Assembly (NCBI RefSeq): GCF_014204495.1
Contig: NZ_JACHLN010000002.1
Location: 496,001 to 560,000 of the forward strand
Reading direction: 5' to 3'
Source of the DNA: Sphingomonas kyeonggiensis
Lineage (GTDB): Bacteria; Pseudomonadota; Alphaproteobacteria; Sphingomonadales; Sphingomonadaceae
Length of the DNA: 64,000 nt
Within the stretch, counting starts at the first letter, position 1. Each line of letters begins with the position of its first letter. Of the stretch, positions 38,993-48,622 are shown in pieces. The notes under the pieces are model-generated. The model was not told where the DNA came from. It saw only the letters and a list, made by a program, of their open reading frames with translations, and did not search any database. A program made the translations under genes and the position numbers.

Positions 38993-39286
38993 TCAGAGGC
39001 GATCGACCGCCCGGTGCAGGCGCCGAAGGATCGCGCCGTCATTCGCCTGGCCATTGGCCGCTTCACTGGCCAGCGCCATCAGGCGGATCGCGCCGAAGCT
39101 CGCCGAAAGGCCCTTGAGCCGCAGTGCCGCCGCGGCCCAGCCATCCGGATTGTCAGCGGATTTCATCGCTTCGAGGCACCGCTGCACCCCGTCGAGAAAC
39201 GCTTCGCGCAGTTCTGCGATCAGCGCGGGCTCGTCACCCACTGCCGCCGCGAGAGTCGCATCGATTGCACCCGGATCATACGCCAT
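38993..39286 (-). CDS. Hpt-domain-like protein without the phospho-accepting histidine
   Basis: 97 residues, all helical. The layout is that of a histidine phosphotransfer domain: LREAFLDGVQRCLEAM, then AAALRLKGLSASFGAIRLMALASEA, where functional Hpt proteins have (A)HxLKGxxxxxGA. The histidine position is Leu55, while the LKG and GA positions are kept. It therefore probably cannot relay phosphate and may be a structural or inhibitory docking partner. Divergent to the coiled-coil membrane gene, with 76 bp between them, and separated by about 80 bp from paralogue C. Confidence 0.72.
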   Translation of the reverse strand: MAYDPGAIDATLAAAVGDEPALIAELREAFLDGVQRCLEAMKSADNPDGWAAAALRLKGLSASFGAIRLMALASEAANGQANDGAILRRLHRAVDRL

Positions 39287-39309
39287 GGTTCAGGGCCATA
39301 GCCGAACGA

Positions 39310-39319
39310 GCGTTAACGC
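39310..39319. promoter_or_regulatory. GCGTTAACGC palindrome in the Hpt/coiled-coil divergent promoter region
   Basis: A perfect 10-bp palindrome with a GTTAAC core, midway between two divergent starts. It may be an operator shared by both genes, or a CtrA-like half-site pair; no test is possible from sequence alone. Confidence 0.3.
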
Positions 39320-39362
39320 CCCGTTTCCTTGTCGCTGTTGGACCGGCGCCGAAATGTGGTAA

Positions 39363-41672
39363 ATGCGCGTCATGATTGGGGGAAAACCTGCCGAACCGCT
39401 GCCCGCGCATAATGACGCGGAAGAGCTGGTCCTGTCCGAAACCGCCGCAGCAGTGGCTGCGCCGGCGGAGCCCGAAGCCTGGTACGAGGCTGCGGAAGAA
39501 GAGGACACGCCCCGGCGCGCCGGCTGGGTGCTGCCCGTGCTTGCGATCGTCGCTGTCCTGGGCTGGCTCGGCGCGATGGGCTGGCTGCTCCGCGGCGCCT
39601 TTGCCGCCCCCATGGCGCCTGCCGCGCTGGTCCAGCTGATCGCCGCGCTCTGCGTCCCCCCTGCCCTGATCGGCATCCTCTACCTCCTCGCCCTGCGCAC
39701 GAGCCGGGCCGAGGCCCATCGCTTCGGCGCCACGGCGCGGGCGATGCGCGCCGAGGCGGCAAGCCTGGAGCGCGTGGTCGCCACCCTCTCGCGCAAGATC
39801 GAGGAGAACCGCGCCGCGCTTGCCGAGCAGACCAACATCCTGATCGCCATGGGCGAGCGTGCCTCGGAGAAGCTCGAAAGCGCCGCGGGCAGCGCCGCCC
39901 AGCATGCCCGCTCGATTGACGCCAGCACCCGCCATTTCGGCGAGGCCACCGCCGATGCCGAGCATCGCGTAGCCGTGGTGCTCTCCTCGCTGCCCAAGGC
40001 GCATGAGGAAATGCGTGGCCTGTCCGATCGGGTCGATGCCGCCGGGCTGCTCGCCAGCGAGCGTGCCGCCGCGCTCGATACCCAGCTCTCCGCGCTCGCC
40101 GAGCGCGGCCGCGAGGCCGACCAGATCGCCGGGGGCGCCGCCGATCGCCTCGCAGCGCACATCGCCCGCATGGAAGCGACCAGTGAGACCGCCAGTGCCC
40201 GGCTCGAACAGGTCACCGGCGAGATGTCGACCCAGGTCGATGCCGTGCTCGATCGCGCCGCCAATGCCGTGGACGAGGCACGCAAGGGCATCGCTACCCA
40301 GGGCGAGGCGATCCTCGCCATGCTCTCCGCCAACCAGGCCGCGCTCGACCGCGCGGGCCGCGACAGTGCCGAGGCGATGGGCGCCCGCATGGCGTCGATC
40401 GAGGAAGCGATCGGCCGCATCGGCAATCGCCTTTCGGAGGAACAGGGCCGCGGCGACAAGCTGTTCGAGGGGCTGGCGAGCGGCGTCGATCGGCTCGACC
40501 GCGCGATGGACGACCTGCATGTCGCGGGCACCGAGCGCACGCGTAACCTTGCCGCCTCGATGAGCGCGCTCCACGGCTCGGTCGAGGCGATGACGATCGC
40601 GCTGACCGTCGGCGACGAGACCGCCCAGAAGGTGATCGGCACCTCCGAGGAGCTGCTCACCGCGCTCGATGCCTCCGCCCGTGAGATCGACGAGACCTTG
40701 CCCGAGGCACTGGCGCGTCTCGATGCCCGGATCCTGGCGAGCCGCCAGGTCGTTGCCGCCTCCAAGCCCGAGCTGCTCGCGCTGGTCACCGCCGCGGAGA
40801 GCACGCACGACGCGATCGAGGCCATCGCCGACGTGGTCGGCCAGCAGCGCGATACGCTCGCCAAGACCCAGGCCTCGCTGCTCGAAACGCTGGCGACCGG
40901 CGGCGAGCAGGCCGAGCAGCTCAGCGCGATCGTCGATGAGACCATCGCCACCACCCGCCGCTTCGCCGAAAGCGCCGCGCCGCAGCTGGTCGATGCGCTG
41001 CTCAGTGTCCGCGAGACCTCGAGTGCCGCTGCCGGCCATGCCCGCGAGGCGCTGTCGGCCATCGTGCCGCATGCCGAGCGCGCGATCGAGGAAGCCGCGG
41101 GCGATGCGCTGCGCCGGGCGGTCGATGCTTCGATCCGCCGCCAGCTCACCGACCTTGCCGAGACGACCGAGGCGGCCGTGGTCGCCGCCACCCGCGCGTC
41201 GGAGCGCCTGACCCAGCAGATGGTGGCGCTGGCGGACACCACCGCCCAGGTCGAGGCGCGCATCGCCGAGGGCCGCAAGGAGCGCGAAGAGTCGGACAGC
41301 GACAATTTCGCGCGCCGCGTCTCGCTGCTGATCGAAGCGCTCAACTCGGCGTCGATCGACATCACCAAGGCCTTTTCGGCCGATGTCACCGACAGCGCCT
41401 GGGCCGCCTATCTCAAGGGCGATCGCGGCGTCTTCACGCGCCGCGCGGTACGGCTGCTCGATCCCTCGGATACCCGCGAAATCCACCGGATCTACGAGGA
41501 TGACGAGGGTTTCCGCGACAACGTCAACCGCTACATCCACGATTTCGAATCCATGCTCCGCCAGATCCTCGCCCTCCGCGACGGCTCGTCGATGAGCGTG
41601 ACCCTGCTCTCCTCGGACATGGGCAAGCTGTACGTCGCGCTGGCCCAGGCGATCGAGCGGCTGCGGACCTAG
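39363..41672 (+). CDS. Two-TM, long coiled-coil protein
   Basis: 769 residues. An acidic N-terminal region of about 50 residues, two membrane helices (about 53-75 WVLPVLAIVAVLGWLGAMGWLL and 85-110), then some 550 residues of Ala/Glu/Arg-rich coiled coil (ATLSRKIEENRAALAEQTNIL, ERASEKLESAAGSAAQ and many similar heptads). The last 100 residues are globular (SFYAYLKGDRGVFTRR-type stretch AAYLKGDRGVFTRRAVRLLD, and FRDNVNRYIHDFESMLRQ). This is the layout of polarity factors such as TipN, not a claim of homology. Start could also be ATG 39372. Its neighbour on the opposite strand is a degenerate Hpt protein. Confidence 0.75.
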   Translation: MRVMIGGKPAEPLPAHNDAEELVLSETAAAVAAPAEPEAWYEAAEEEDTPRRAGWVLPVLAIVAVLGWLGAMGWLLRGAFAAPMAPAALVQLIAALCVPPALIGILYLLALRTSRAEAHRFGATARAMRAEAASLERVVATLSRKIEENRAALAEQTNILIAMGERASEKLESAAGSAAQHARSIDASTRHFGEATADAEHRVAVVLSSLPKAHEEMRGLSDRVDAAGLLASERAAALDTQLSALAERGREADQIAGGAADRLAAHIARMEATSETASARLEQVTGEMSTQVDAVLDRAANAVDEARKGIATQGEAILAMLSANQAALDRAGRDSAEAMGARMASIEEAIGRIGNRLSEEQGRGDKLFEGLASGVDRLDRAMDDLHVAGTERTRNLAASMSALHGSVEAMTIALTVGDETAQKVIGTSEELLTALDASAREIDETLPEALARLDARILASRQVVAASKPELLALVTAAESTHDAIEAIADVVGQQRDTLAKTQASLLETLATGGEQAEQLSAIVDETIATTRRFAESAAPQLVDALLSVRETSSAAAGHAREALSAIVPHAERAIEEAAGDALRRAVDASIRRQLTDLAETTEAAVVAATRASERLTQQMVALADTTAQVEARIAEGRKEREESDSDNFARRVSLLIEALNSASIDITKAFSADVTDSAWAAYLKGDRGVFTRRAVRLLDPSDTREIHRIYEDDEGFRDNVNRYIHDFESMLRQILALRDGSSMSVTLLSSDMGKLYVALAQAIERLRT

Positions 41673-41693
41673 CCACGCCGCTTCACGCACCTC

Positions 41694-41790
41694 CTGGTTC
41701 CCCGGCGAAGGCCGGGGGCCAGTCTCGACGAACCTGAAGGTGGCGATCGAGCCTCTCAAACTACATGGCAACTGGGCCCCGGCCTTCGCC
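41694..41790. repeat. Paired REP-like repeat, copy 2 and inverted partner
   Basis: CTGGTTCCCCGGCGAAGG followed by CCGGGGGCCAG (41694-41722) repeats the element at 15396, and CTGGGCCCCGGCCTTCGCC (41772-41790) is the same core inverted 50 nt on. The following 41791-42037 holds two short minus-strand frames with no domain or clear RBS and nothing I can call a gene. Confidence 0.6.
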
Positions 41791-42037
41791 AGGGCACGGG
41801 CTTGGCTGGAGCCTGTCGCTTATCTTGCAATGTAGGATTTCGCCTGCTTGGCTCCCGCGGTCCGGCGCCTGTCCGGCCGCTCTTTGGCCTGTAGGAAAAA
41901 TAGGATCACGCCCACGCAATATCCTTGCGAGATGCGCTTGGTTCCCGTTGATAGGGTCAAAATTCCGGCGGCGAAAACCCGCTCTTGGCCTGTACTTTGT
42001 GTACTTTCGCGAGCCAGCCACCCCACGCCGTAGGAAG

Positions 42038-42322
42038 CTACGACGCCTTTTCGGGGTGCATGTGCGCCCACCAGTCGAGCATCTCGGTGGTCACCCAGCC
42101 ATTCACGTAATTGAGGTAGAACAGTCCGAACAGGATCGTCGCGACGATCGTGGTGCGCGCGGCGATGCGCTTCACGTTGAACTCATGCGGCGCGCTCGGC
42201 GCCTGGCCGGGAACCAGCTCGACGCCCGCTTCCTCGCTCGTCTTCACGCCGAACGGCAAGACGAGGAACACCGAAAAGGCCCAGAACAGGAAATAGATGG
42301 CGAGCGCGGACTTCCAAGGCAT
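42038..42322 (-). CDS. DUF1467 family membrane protein
   Basis: 94 residues. SALAIYFLFWAFSVFLVLPFGV (first helix and conserved PFGV), TSEEAGVELVPGQAPSAP in the loop, and a second helix TIVATILFGLFYLNYVNGW fit DUF1467, a small two-helix inner-membrane family of alphaproteobacteria. The ATG at 42322 (MPWKSALAIYFLFW) is preferred because earlier in-frame codons run through the 42380-42455 repeat. Last gene of the rnj-coaX-birA-nuo neighbourhood. Function unknown. Confidence 0.8.
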   Translation of the reverse strand: MPWKSALAIYFLFWAFSVFLVLPFGVKTSEEAGVELVPGQAPSAPHEFNVKRIAARTTIVATILFGLFYLNYVNGWVTTEMLDWWAHMHPEKAS

Positions 42323-42379
42323 GGCAATGTGATAGGGCCAGATCACGCGCGAAACCAGTCCGCCATCCACATGCATTAT

Positions 42380-42455
42380 CGTCATCCCGGCGAAAGCCGG
42401 GATCTCAGGTGGCGGCGCTATACGGCACGAGATCCCGGCTTTCGCCGGGATGACG
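42380..42455. repeat. 27-nt perfect inverted repeat
   Basis: Arms 42380-42406 and 42429-42455 are perfect reverse complements, core CATCCCGGCGAAAGCCGGGAT, with 22 nt between them. Each arm itself holds a CCCGGC/GCCGGG stem with a GAAA-type centre. Sits right after the rnj stop; similar arms recur at 63148-63208. Confidence 0.75.
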
Positions 42456-42465
42456 GCCAATGCGG

Positions 42466-44103
42466 CTATTGCTCGATGATCAGCACGTCCACCACGGGCT
42501 TCTTGCCCGTATAGCGCACCGCCGCCCGGCGTACCGCGAGCCGCACCGACTCGCGCAGCTTCTCGAGATCGCCCTTGCCGTCCTTCTTCACGGCTTCGCG
42601 CGCAGCGTCGGACGCCTCGGCGATGAAGTCCTCGCGGTCTTCCTCCACCGGAATGCCCTGGAGGCGGATCTGCGGCTCGCCGGCGAGCTTGCCGTTGCGG
42701 ATCGCCACCGCGGCGCTGATCTGGCCGTAGAGCGCCACCCGGCGGCGTTCGTTGATCGTGGTGCCGTCGGCCGGCAGGATGATGTCACCGTCCAGCACCA
42801 GGCGTCCGACCGGCGCCTCCCCGATCTTCTCGGGCTTGCCCGGCGCGAGGCGGATGATGTCGCCGTTCACCTGGCGGATCGACTGGGGAACACCCTGCTC
42901 CAGTGCGAAGCGGGCCTGCTCGTACATGTGGCGCACCTCGCCATGCACCGGCACGACGATCTCGGGGCGGATCCACTTGTACATCGCCGCCAGCTCGGGG
43001 CGACCCGGATGGCCGGAGACGTGGATAAAGGCCTGGCGGTCGGTGATGAGCTCGACGCCCTTGGCGGCCAGCGTGTTCATGATCCGCCCGATCGCGATCT
43101 CGTTGCCCGGGATCTGGCGCGAGGAGAAGACGACGGTATCGCCCTCGGTGACCTTGAGGACATGGCTGCCCTCGGCAATGCGGTTGAGTGCGGCGCGGGG
43201 CTCGCCCTGCCCGCCCGTCGCCACGATCAGCACCTTGTGCGGCGGCAGGTCCATCGCCGCTTCGAAGTCGATCGTATCGGGGAAGTCGCGCAGATAGCCG
43301 GTCGACTTGGCAACGCGCAGGATGCGGTCGAGCGAACGCCCGGCAACGCAGAGCTCGCGCCCGGTATCGCGGGCGACTTCGCCCAGCGTCTGCAGCCGCG
43401 CGGCGTTGGAGGCAAAGGTAGTGACAAGCACCCGGCCCTTCGCGGCGCCGATCACCTCGTCGAGCCCCGCGCGCACCGCGCCTTCGGAGCCCGATGCCTC
43501 GGGGTTGAACACATTGGTGCTGTCGCAGACCAGCGCGAGCACGCCCTTGTCGCCGATCGCGGTCAGCTCCGCCGCGGTCGAGGCGCCGCCCAGCGCCGGG
43601 CTCTCGTCGAGCTTCCAGTCGCCGGTGTGGAAGACGCTGCCATAGGGCGTCTCGATCAGTACGGCGTTGCCCTCGGGGATCGAGTGGGCAAGCGGCGTGT
43701 AGGTGATGCGGAACGGGCCGAGGTTGAACGGACCTTCCTCGTTGACGACGTTGAGCTCGACCTTCTCCTCGATGCCCTCTTCCTCGAGCTTGCCGTGGAT
43801 CAGGCCAGCGGTGAACGGCGTGGCATAGAGCGGCACGCCCAGCTCGCCGGCGAGATAGGGCAGCGCGCCGATATGGTCTTCATGGCCATGGGTAAGCACG
43901 ATGCCGAGCAGGTCGTCGAGGCGCTCCTCGATGAACTGCAGGTCGGGCAGGATCACGTCGATGCCGGGATAGTTGGCATCGCCGAAGGTGATGCCGCAAT
44001 CGACCATCAGCCACTTGCCCTGGCAGCCATAGAGATTGACGTTCATGCCGATCTCGCCCGAGCCGCCGAGCGCGAGGAAGAGGAGTTCTTTTTCAGGGGT
44101 CAC
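42466..44103 (-). CDS. rnj: Ribonuclease J
   Basis: 545 residues. Metallo-beta-lactamase/beta-CASP nuclease, both 5'-3' exonuclease and endonuclease on RNA. The zinc site is LTHGHEDHIGALPYL (HxHxDH), with FHTGDWKLDESP later, the beta-CASP motif VLIVATGGQGEP, and FIHVSGHPGRPEL. GTG start at 44103 with GAGGA 7 nt upstream. In line with coaX and birA; involved in rRNA maturation and mRNA turnover in alphaproteobacteria. Confidence 0.95.
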   Translation of the reverse strand: MTPEKELLFLALGGSGEIGMNVNLYGCQGKWLMVDCGITFGDANYPGIDVILPDLQFIEERLDDLLGIVLTHGHEDHIGALPYLAGELGVPLYATPFTAGLIHGKLEEEGIEEKVELNVVNEEGPFNLGPFRITYTPLAHSIPEGNAVLIETPYGSVFHTGDWKLDESPALGGASTAAELTAIGDKGVLALVCDSTNVFNPEASGSEGAVRAGLDEVIGAAKGRVLVTTFASNAARLQTLGEVARDTGRELCVAGRSLDRILRVAKSTGYLRDFPDTIDFEAAMDLPPHKVLIVATGGQGEPRAALNRIAEGSHVLKVTEGDTVVFSSRQIPGNEIAIGRIMNTLAAKGVELITDRQAFIHVSGHPGRPELAAMYKWIRPEIVVPVHGEVRHMYEQARFALEQGVPQSIRQVNGDIIRLAPGKPEKIGEAPVGRLVLDGDIILPADGTTINERRRVALYGQISAAVAIRNGKLAGEPQIRLQGIPVEEDREDFIAEASDAAREAVKKDGKGDLEKLRESVRLAVRRAAVRYTGKKPVVDVLIIEQ

Positions 44104-44116
44104 TTGGTTTCCTCGG

Positions 44117-44890
44117 TCAACGGCTGCGTTCCCACAGCATCGCCAACCCTTGAATGGTCAAATCGGGTTCGATGACATCGAATATGGGGGTGTGCTTCTC
44201 GAAAAGCACGGCCAGGCCGCCGGTTGCGATCACTTTGACGGGACGACCGATCTCGGCCTTCATCCGCGCGATCAACCCTTCGATCATCGCGACATAGCCC
44301 CAATAGATGCCGATATGCATCTGGTCGACGGTGTTGCGGCCGATGACGCTGGTGATCTCAGGCGCTGTGATCGCGATGCGCGGCAGCTTGGCGGCGGCGG
44401 TCACCAGCGCGTCGAGCGACAGGTTGATGCCCGGCGCGATGATCCCGCCCTTATAGGCACCGCGATAGTCGACCACCTCGAAAGTGGTGGCGGTGCCGAA
44501 GTCGATGATGATCAGGTCGCCCGGATGGCGGGCATGGCCGGCGATCATGTTGAGCGCGCGATCGGCGCCCAGCCCCTGCGGCTCCTCTACATCGAGCGGG
44601 AAGCCCCATTCGGCCTTGCCCTGCCCGGCGATCACTGCGTCGGTCTTGAAGTACTTGCTGCTCAGCACCTGGAGATTGTGCAGCGCGCGGGGCACCACGG
44701 TGCCGATGATCACGCCGGTCACATCGGCGCGGTCATAGCCTTCCAGGTTGAGCAGCTGGCTGAGCCACACCGCATATTCGTCCGCCGTGCGGCGCGGATC
44801 GGTGGCGATGCGCCAGCGCGCGCGCACGTCCTGGCCTTCCAGCAGGGCGAAGACGACATTGGTGTTGCCGGCGTCGATGGCGAGCAGCAT
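44117..44890 (-). CDS. coaX: Type III pantothenate kinase
   Basis: 257 residues. Phosphorylates pantothenate, the first step of coenzyme A synthesis. Acetate-kinase/Hsp70-like fold motifs are visible: [17 protein letters not shown] at the start, [13 protein letters not shown] in the middle (the GxDR pantothenate site), [12 protein letters not shown], and [15 protein letters not shown]. Located between birA and rnj with 11-13 nt gaps, so in the same operon. Confidence 0.95.
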   Translation of the reverse strand: MLLAIDAGNTNVVFALLEGQDVRARWRIATDPRRTADEYAVWLSQLLNLEGYDRADVTGVIIGTVVPRALHNLQVLSSKYFKTDAVIAGQGKAEWGFPLDVEEPQGLGADRALNMIAGHARHPGDLIIIDFGTATTFEVVDYRGAYKGGIIAPGINLSLDALVTAAAKLPRIAITAPEITSVIGRNTVDQMHIGIYWGYVAMIEGLIARMKAEIGRPVKVIATGGLAVLFEKHTPIFDVIEPDLTIQGLAMLWERSR

Positions 44891-44901
44891 TTCCGGGCCT
44901 C

Positions 44902-45633
44902 TCAGAGCAGGAACACGTCTGCGGCGTGAATGACATGGCTGGTGCCATCGGCCAAGCGCAGGATGAGCGCGCCTTCGCTGTCGAGCCCACCGAACAGCCC
45001 GTCGATGCTCGATCCGTCGGCAAGCCGGGCGGTGAGCGCGGTGTCGATCGGGTGCGCGCGAGCAAGCCAGCGCTCGCGAATGGGCGCAATCCCTTCCCGC
45101 CAGCGGGAAACCCAGCGGGCGAAGCTTTCGGCCAGCGTTTCGGCGAAGATCTGCGGGTCAGGCGCCGGACCGTGCGCTGCGAAGCTTGTGGTCCTGCGAT
45201 CAAGATCCTGCGGGTGGTGCGCCAGATTCACGCCGAAGCCCAGGATCACCGCATCCCCCACCCGCTCGAGCAGGATGCCGGAGAGCTTGGCGCCGTTCAC
45301 CAGCAGGTCGTTCGGCCATTTGAGCATCGGCTCGACACCGAACACCCGTGCCGTCTCGTCGAGCGCGACGGCGGCGACCAGCGCCAGCGTGGCCGGGCTG
45401 GGTTCCCCTGCCCGCGTGCGGACCAGCGTGGAGATGTAGAGATTGCCGAGCGGCGACTGCCAAGCGCGGCCTTGTCGGCCCTTGCCCGCGGTCTGCCGCT
45501 CGGCTCTCAGCCACAGGCCCTCGCTCGCCCCGCTGCGGGCGAGCTCGGCCATGTCGGCATTGGTGGATCCCGTCTCGGCGACGGTCCGTACGGTGGCGAT
45601 CAGAACAGCGCCTTCGCGGCGGCGCCGGTCCAC
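44902..45633 (-). CDS. birA: Biotin-[acetyl-CoA-carboxylase] ligase, ligase-only type
   Basis: About 233-243 residues. Attaches biotin to BCCP through biotinyl-[32 protein letters not shown] (the GRGRxGRxW ATP/biotin loop variant), [18 protein letters not shown] and VILGFGVNL are typical. There is no N-terminal helix-turn-helix, so it lacks the repressor function of E. coli BirA. Start is uncertain: GTG 45633 overlaps nuoN by 34 nt, whereas a CTG at 45603 overlaps the nuoN stop by 4 nt (CTGA) with AAGG 7 nt upstream. Confidence 0.9.
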   Translation of the reverse strand: MDRRRREGAVLIATVRTVAETGSTNADMAELARSGASEGLWLRAERQTAGKGRQGRAWQSPLGNLYISTLVRTRAGEPSPATLALVAAVALDETARVFGVEPMLKWPNDLLVNGAKLSGILLERVGDAVILGFGVNLAHHPQDLDRRTTSFAAHGPAPDPQIFAETLAESFARWVSRWREGIAPIRERWLARAHPIDTALTARLADGSSIDGLFGGLDSEGALILRLADGTSHVIHAADVFLL

Positions 45634-47048
45634 ACCTCAAGGTAGCCGAGCAGCGGCCAGCCCAGCGGCGAGATCACCACCGCCGAGAGCACGAGCAGCG
45701 CCCCCTCGATCGGATCGGTGCGGCCCGGGAAGGCCGGTGCCGGCTCGTCGAAGTACATCACCTTGACGACGCGGAGATAGTAATAGGCACCGATCGTCGA
45801 GGCAGCGGCAGCAACCGCGGCGAAGACGTACAGGCCCGCATGCACCGCAGCCAGGAACACCTGCAACTTCGAGAAGAAGCCGAGCAGCGGCGGGATGCCG
45901 GCAAGGCTGAACATGAAGATCGCCATCGCCACCGCGAGACCCGGGCGGGTACGCGACATGCCCGCGAGGCTGTCGATCGTCTCGACCGGACGACCTTCCG
46001 CATCGCGCATCTGCAGCACGATCAGGAAGCTGCCGACGGTCATCACGACGTAGATCGCCATGTAGTAGAGCACGCTCGACACGCCTGCTTCCCCACCAGC
46101 GGCGAGGCCGACCAGCGCGAAGCCGACATTGGCGATCGACGAATAAGCGAGCAGTCGCTTGATGTTGCTCTGGCGGATCGCCGCGACCGAGCCGAAGACG
46201 ATCGAAGCCAGCGAGGCGAAGATCACGATCTGGCGCCAGTCGGCGATCGCCGGACCCATCGCGTCAATGGCGACGCGAGTGGCGAGCGCCATAGCGGCAA
46301 CCTTCGGCGCCGAAGCGAAGAAGGCAGTGACCGGGGTCGGCGCGCCTTCGTACACGTCCGGCGTCCACATGTGGAATGGCACGGCCGACATCTTGAAGGC
46401 GAGCCCGGCGAAGACAAACACCAGACCGAAGAGCAGACCGGTCTTCTGGTCACCCGAGGCATAGGCGTCGGCGATGCCCGAGAACAAAGTGGTGCCCGAG
46501 AAGCCGTACACCAGGCTGATGCCGTAGAGCAGGATGCCCGAGGCCAGCGCGCCCAGTACGAAATACTTCAGGCCCGCTTCCGCCGAGCGCGTGTCGCGGC
46601 GCATGAAGCTGGCGAGGATGTACGAAGCAAGGCTCATCAGCTCAAGGCCGACATAGAGCGACATCAGGTCGCCCGCCGAAACCATCATGCCCATGCCGGC
46701 GGCCGAGAGCAGGATCAGCACCGGATATTCCGGACGCAGATCGTCACCCGAGGTCTGCTGGAAGAAGCGCGGTGCGATCAGGATCGAGACGCCGGCGGCC
46801 AGGAAGATCAGCGCCTTCGAGAAGGCGGCGAACATGTCCGGGCGATAGAGCCCGCCAAAGGCCTCACCCCCGGCCGAAGCCGGGCCGGCCAGCGCGACGC
46901 CGGCGCCGATCAGCACGGCGATCGAGGCCCAGCTGACCAGCTTGGTCGACTGGTGGCCGCCCCATGCAGCTACCAGCATCAGGGCGATGGCGCCGACGCT
47001 GAGCACCAGCTCAGGAAGGGCCATCATCAGTTGCAGCGAATAGTTCAT
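45600..47048 (-). CDS. nuoN: NADH-quinone oxidoreductase subunit N
   Basis: 482 residues, one of the three antiporter-like proton-pumping membrane subunits of complex I. About 14 membrane helices; conserved Lys/Glu pattern segments GLELMSLASYILASF and MSAVPFHMWTPDVYEGAPTPVTAF are present. Start touches the nuoM stop and the end overlaps birA. Last nuo gene of the operon. Confidence 0.96.
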   Translation of the reverse strand: MNYSLQLMMALPELVLSVGAIALMLVAAWGGHQSTKLVSWASIAVLIGAGVALAGPASAGGEAFGGLYRPDMFAAFSKALIFLAAGVSILIAPRFFQQTSGDDLRPEYPVLILLSAAGMGMMVSAGDLMSLYVGLELMSLASYILASFMRRDTRSAEAGLKYFVLGALASGILLYGISLVYGFSGTTLFSGIADAYASGDQKTGLLFGLVFVFAGLAFKMSAVPFHMWTPDVYEGAPTPVTAFFASAPKVAAMALATRVAIDAMGPAIADWRQIVIFASLASIVFGSVAAIRQSNIKRLLAYSSIANVGFALVGLAAGGEAGVSSVLYYMAIYVVMTVGSFLIVLQMRDAEGRPVETIDSLAGMSRTRPGLAVAMAIFMFSLAGIPPLLGFFSKLQVFLAAVHAGLYVFAAVAAAASTIGAYYYLRVVKVMYFDEPAPAFPGRTDPIEGALLVLSAVVISPLGWPLLGYLEVWTGAAAKALF

Positions 47049-48622
47049 CAGTGCGCCTCCCCGTGCGCAGCAGGGGCAGCGGCGTGTTCGCCATGTTCAG
47101 CAGCGGTAGGCGCAGGCTTGCCGGCAGTCGGAGCCGAGTCACCGGCAGGCGCGGCACGCTCGAGGCGGGCAACCAGCTTCTCCACGTCGCCGCGCATCGG
47201 CTTCATGAAGCTCTCCGGATAGACACCCATCCAGAGGGTCACCGCGGCCAGCGCGCCGAGCATTGCGAACTCGCGCAGGTCGAGATCCGGCATCGCCTTC
47301 ACATCGTCCTTGGTCAGGTCGCCAAAGGCGACGCGACGGTAGAGGTACAGCATGTATGCCGCGCCCAGGATGATGCCGGTGGTACCGAGCAGCGCGTAGA
47401 GCGTCGAGACCTGGTACAGGCCGGCAAGGCTCAGGAACTCGCCGATGAAGTTGCTGGTGCCCGGCAGGCCGACAGAGGCCATGGTGAACAGCAGGAACAG
47501 CACGGCATAGCGCGGCATGTTGATCGCGAGGCCGCCATAGCGGTCGATCTCGCGGGTGTGCAGGCGGTCATAGATCACGCCGACGCAGAGGAAGAGCGCG
47601 CCCGAGACCACGCCGTGGCCGAGCATCACCATCATCGCGCCCTCGATGCCCTGCGCGTTGAGCGCGAACAGGCCGAAGGTCACGATCGCCATGTGGGCGA
47701 CCGACGAATAGGCGATCAGCTTCTTCATGTCGCTCTGCACGAGCGCGACGAGCGAGGTGTAGACCACCGCGACGGCCGAGAGCGCGAAGACCAGCCACAG
47801 GAACTGGGCCGAGGCTTCCGGGAACATCGGCAGCGAGAAGCGCAGGAAACCGTAGCCGCCGAGCTTCAGCAGCACGCCCGCCAGGATGACCGAACCGGCG
47901 GTCGGCGCCTGGACGTGCGCGTCGGGAAGCCAAGTGTGGACCGGCCACATCGGCATCTTCACCGCGAACGAAGCGAAGAAGGCCAGCCATAGCCATGTCT
48001 GCACATGCGCCGGGAAGTCGTGCTGCATCAGCGCCGGGATCGACGTCGTGCCGGTGGTCAGGATCATGTAGATGATCGCGATCAGCATCAGCAGCGAGCC
48101 GAGCAGCGTGTACAGGAAGAACTTGTACGACGCGTAGATGCGGTTGGCGCCGCCCCAGATGCCGATGATCAGGAACATCGGGATCAGGCCGCCTTCGAAG
48201 AAGACGTAGAACAGCATCAGGTCCTGCGCCGCGAAGGTGCCGATCATCAGCACTTCGGTGGCGAGGAACGCAGCCATATATTCCGGCACGCGCTTGGTGA
48301 CCGAGAGCCAGCTCGCCCCGATGCAGATCGGCATCAGGAACACCGACAGTGCGATCAGCAGCAGCGCGAAGCCATCGATGCCCAGCGCCCAGGCGAACTC
48401 GGCCTGGCCGATGCCGAACAGGCGGACATGCTCGACGAACTGCCACTGGGCAGCGCCCTCGCCGGTCTGGAAGTTGGCCCAGAGCAGGATGCCGAGCGCC
48501 AGGTCCACGAAGGTGGCGGCAAGCGCCAGCCAGCGTGCGCCCTGCGCGTTGAGGAACAGGCAGGCGACTGCGGCAATCGCGGGCACCGCCAGCATGACGG
48601 TTAGGATCGGGAAGCCGCTCAT
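47048..48622 (-). CDS. nuoM: NADH-quinone oxidoreductase subunit M
   Basis: 524 residues, antiporter-like membrane subunit. The family signatures [20 protein letters not shown] and [20 protein letters not shown] (with the pump Lys) are intact. A C-terminal extension rich in Ala, Pro and His (about 35 residues, ending [11 protein letters not shown]) hangs beyond the last helix. Overlaps nuoL by 4 nt. Confidence 0.96.
   Translation of the reverse strand: MSGFPILTVMLAVPAIAAVACLFLNAQGARWLALAATFVDLALGILLWANFQTGEGAAQWQFVEHVRLFGIGQAEFAWALGIDGFALLLIALSVFLMPICIGASWLSVTKRVPEYMAAFLATEVLMIGTFAAQDLMLFYVFFEGGLIPMFLIIGIWGGANRIYASYKFFLYTLLGSLLMLIAIIYMILTTGTTSIPALMQHDFPAHVQTWLWLAFFASFAVKMPMWPVHTWLPDAHVQAPTAGSVILAGVLLKLGGYGFLRFSLPMFPEASAQFLWLVFALSAVAVVYTSLVALVQSDMKKLIAYSSVAHMAIVTFGLFALNAQGIEGAMMVMLGHGVVSGALFLCVGVIYDRLHTREIDRYGGLAINMPRYAVLFLLFTMASVGLPGTSNFIGEFLSLAGLYQVSTLYALLGTTGIILGAAYMLYLYRRVAFGDLTKDDVKAMPDLDLREFAMLGALAAVTLWMGVYPESFMKPMRGDVEKLVARLERAAPAGDSAPTAGKPAPTAAEHGEHAAAPAAHGEAH

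Noticed and set aside
41761..42071. Short minus-strand frames of 83-86 codons after the coiled-coil gene
   Set aside because: They run through REP-like repeats and show no domain or RBS.
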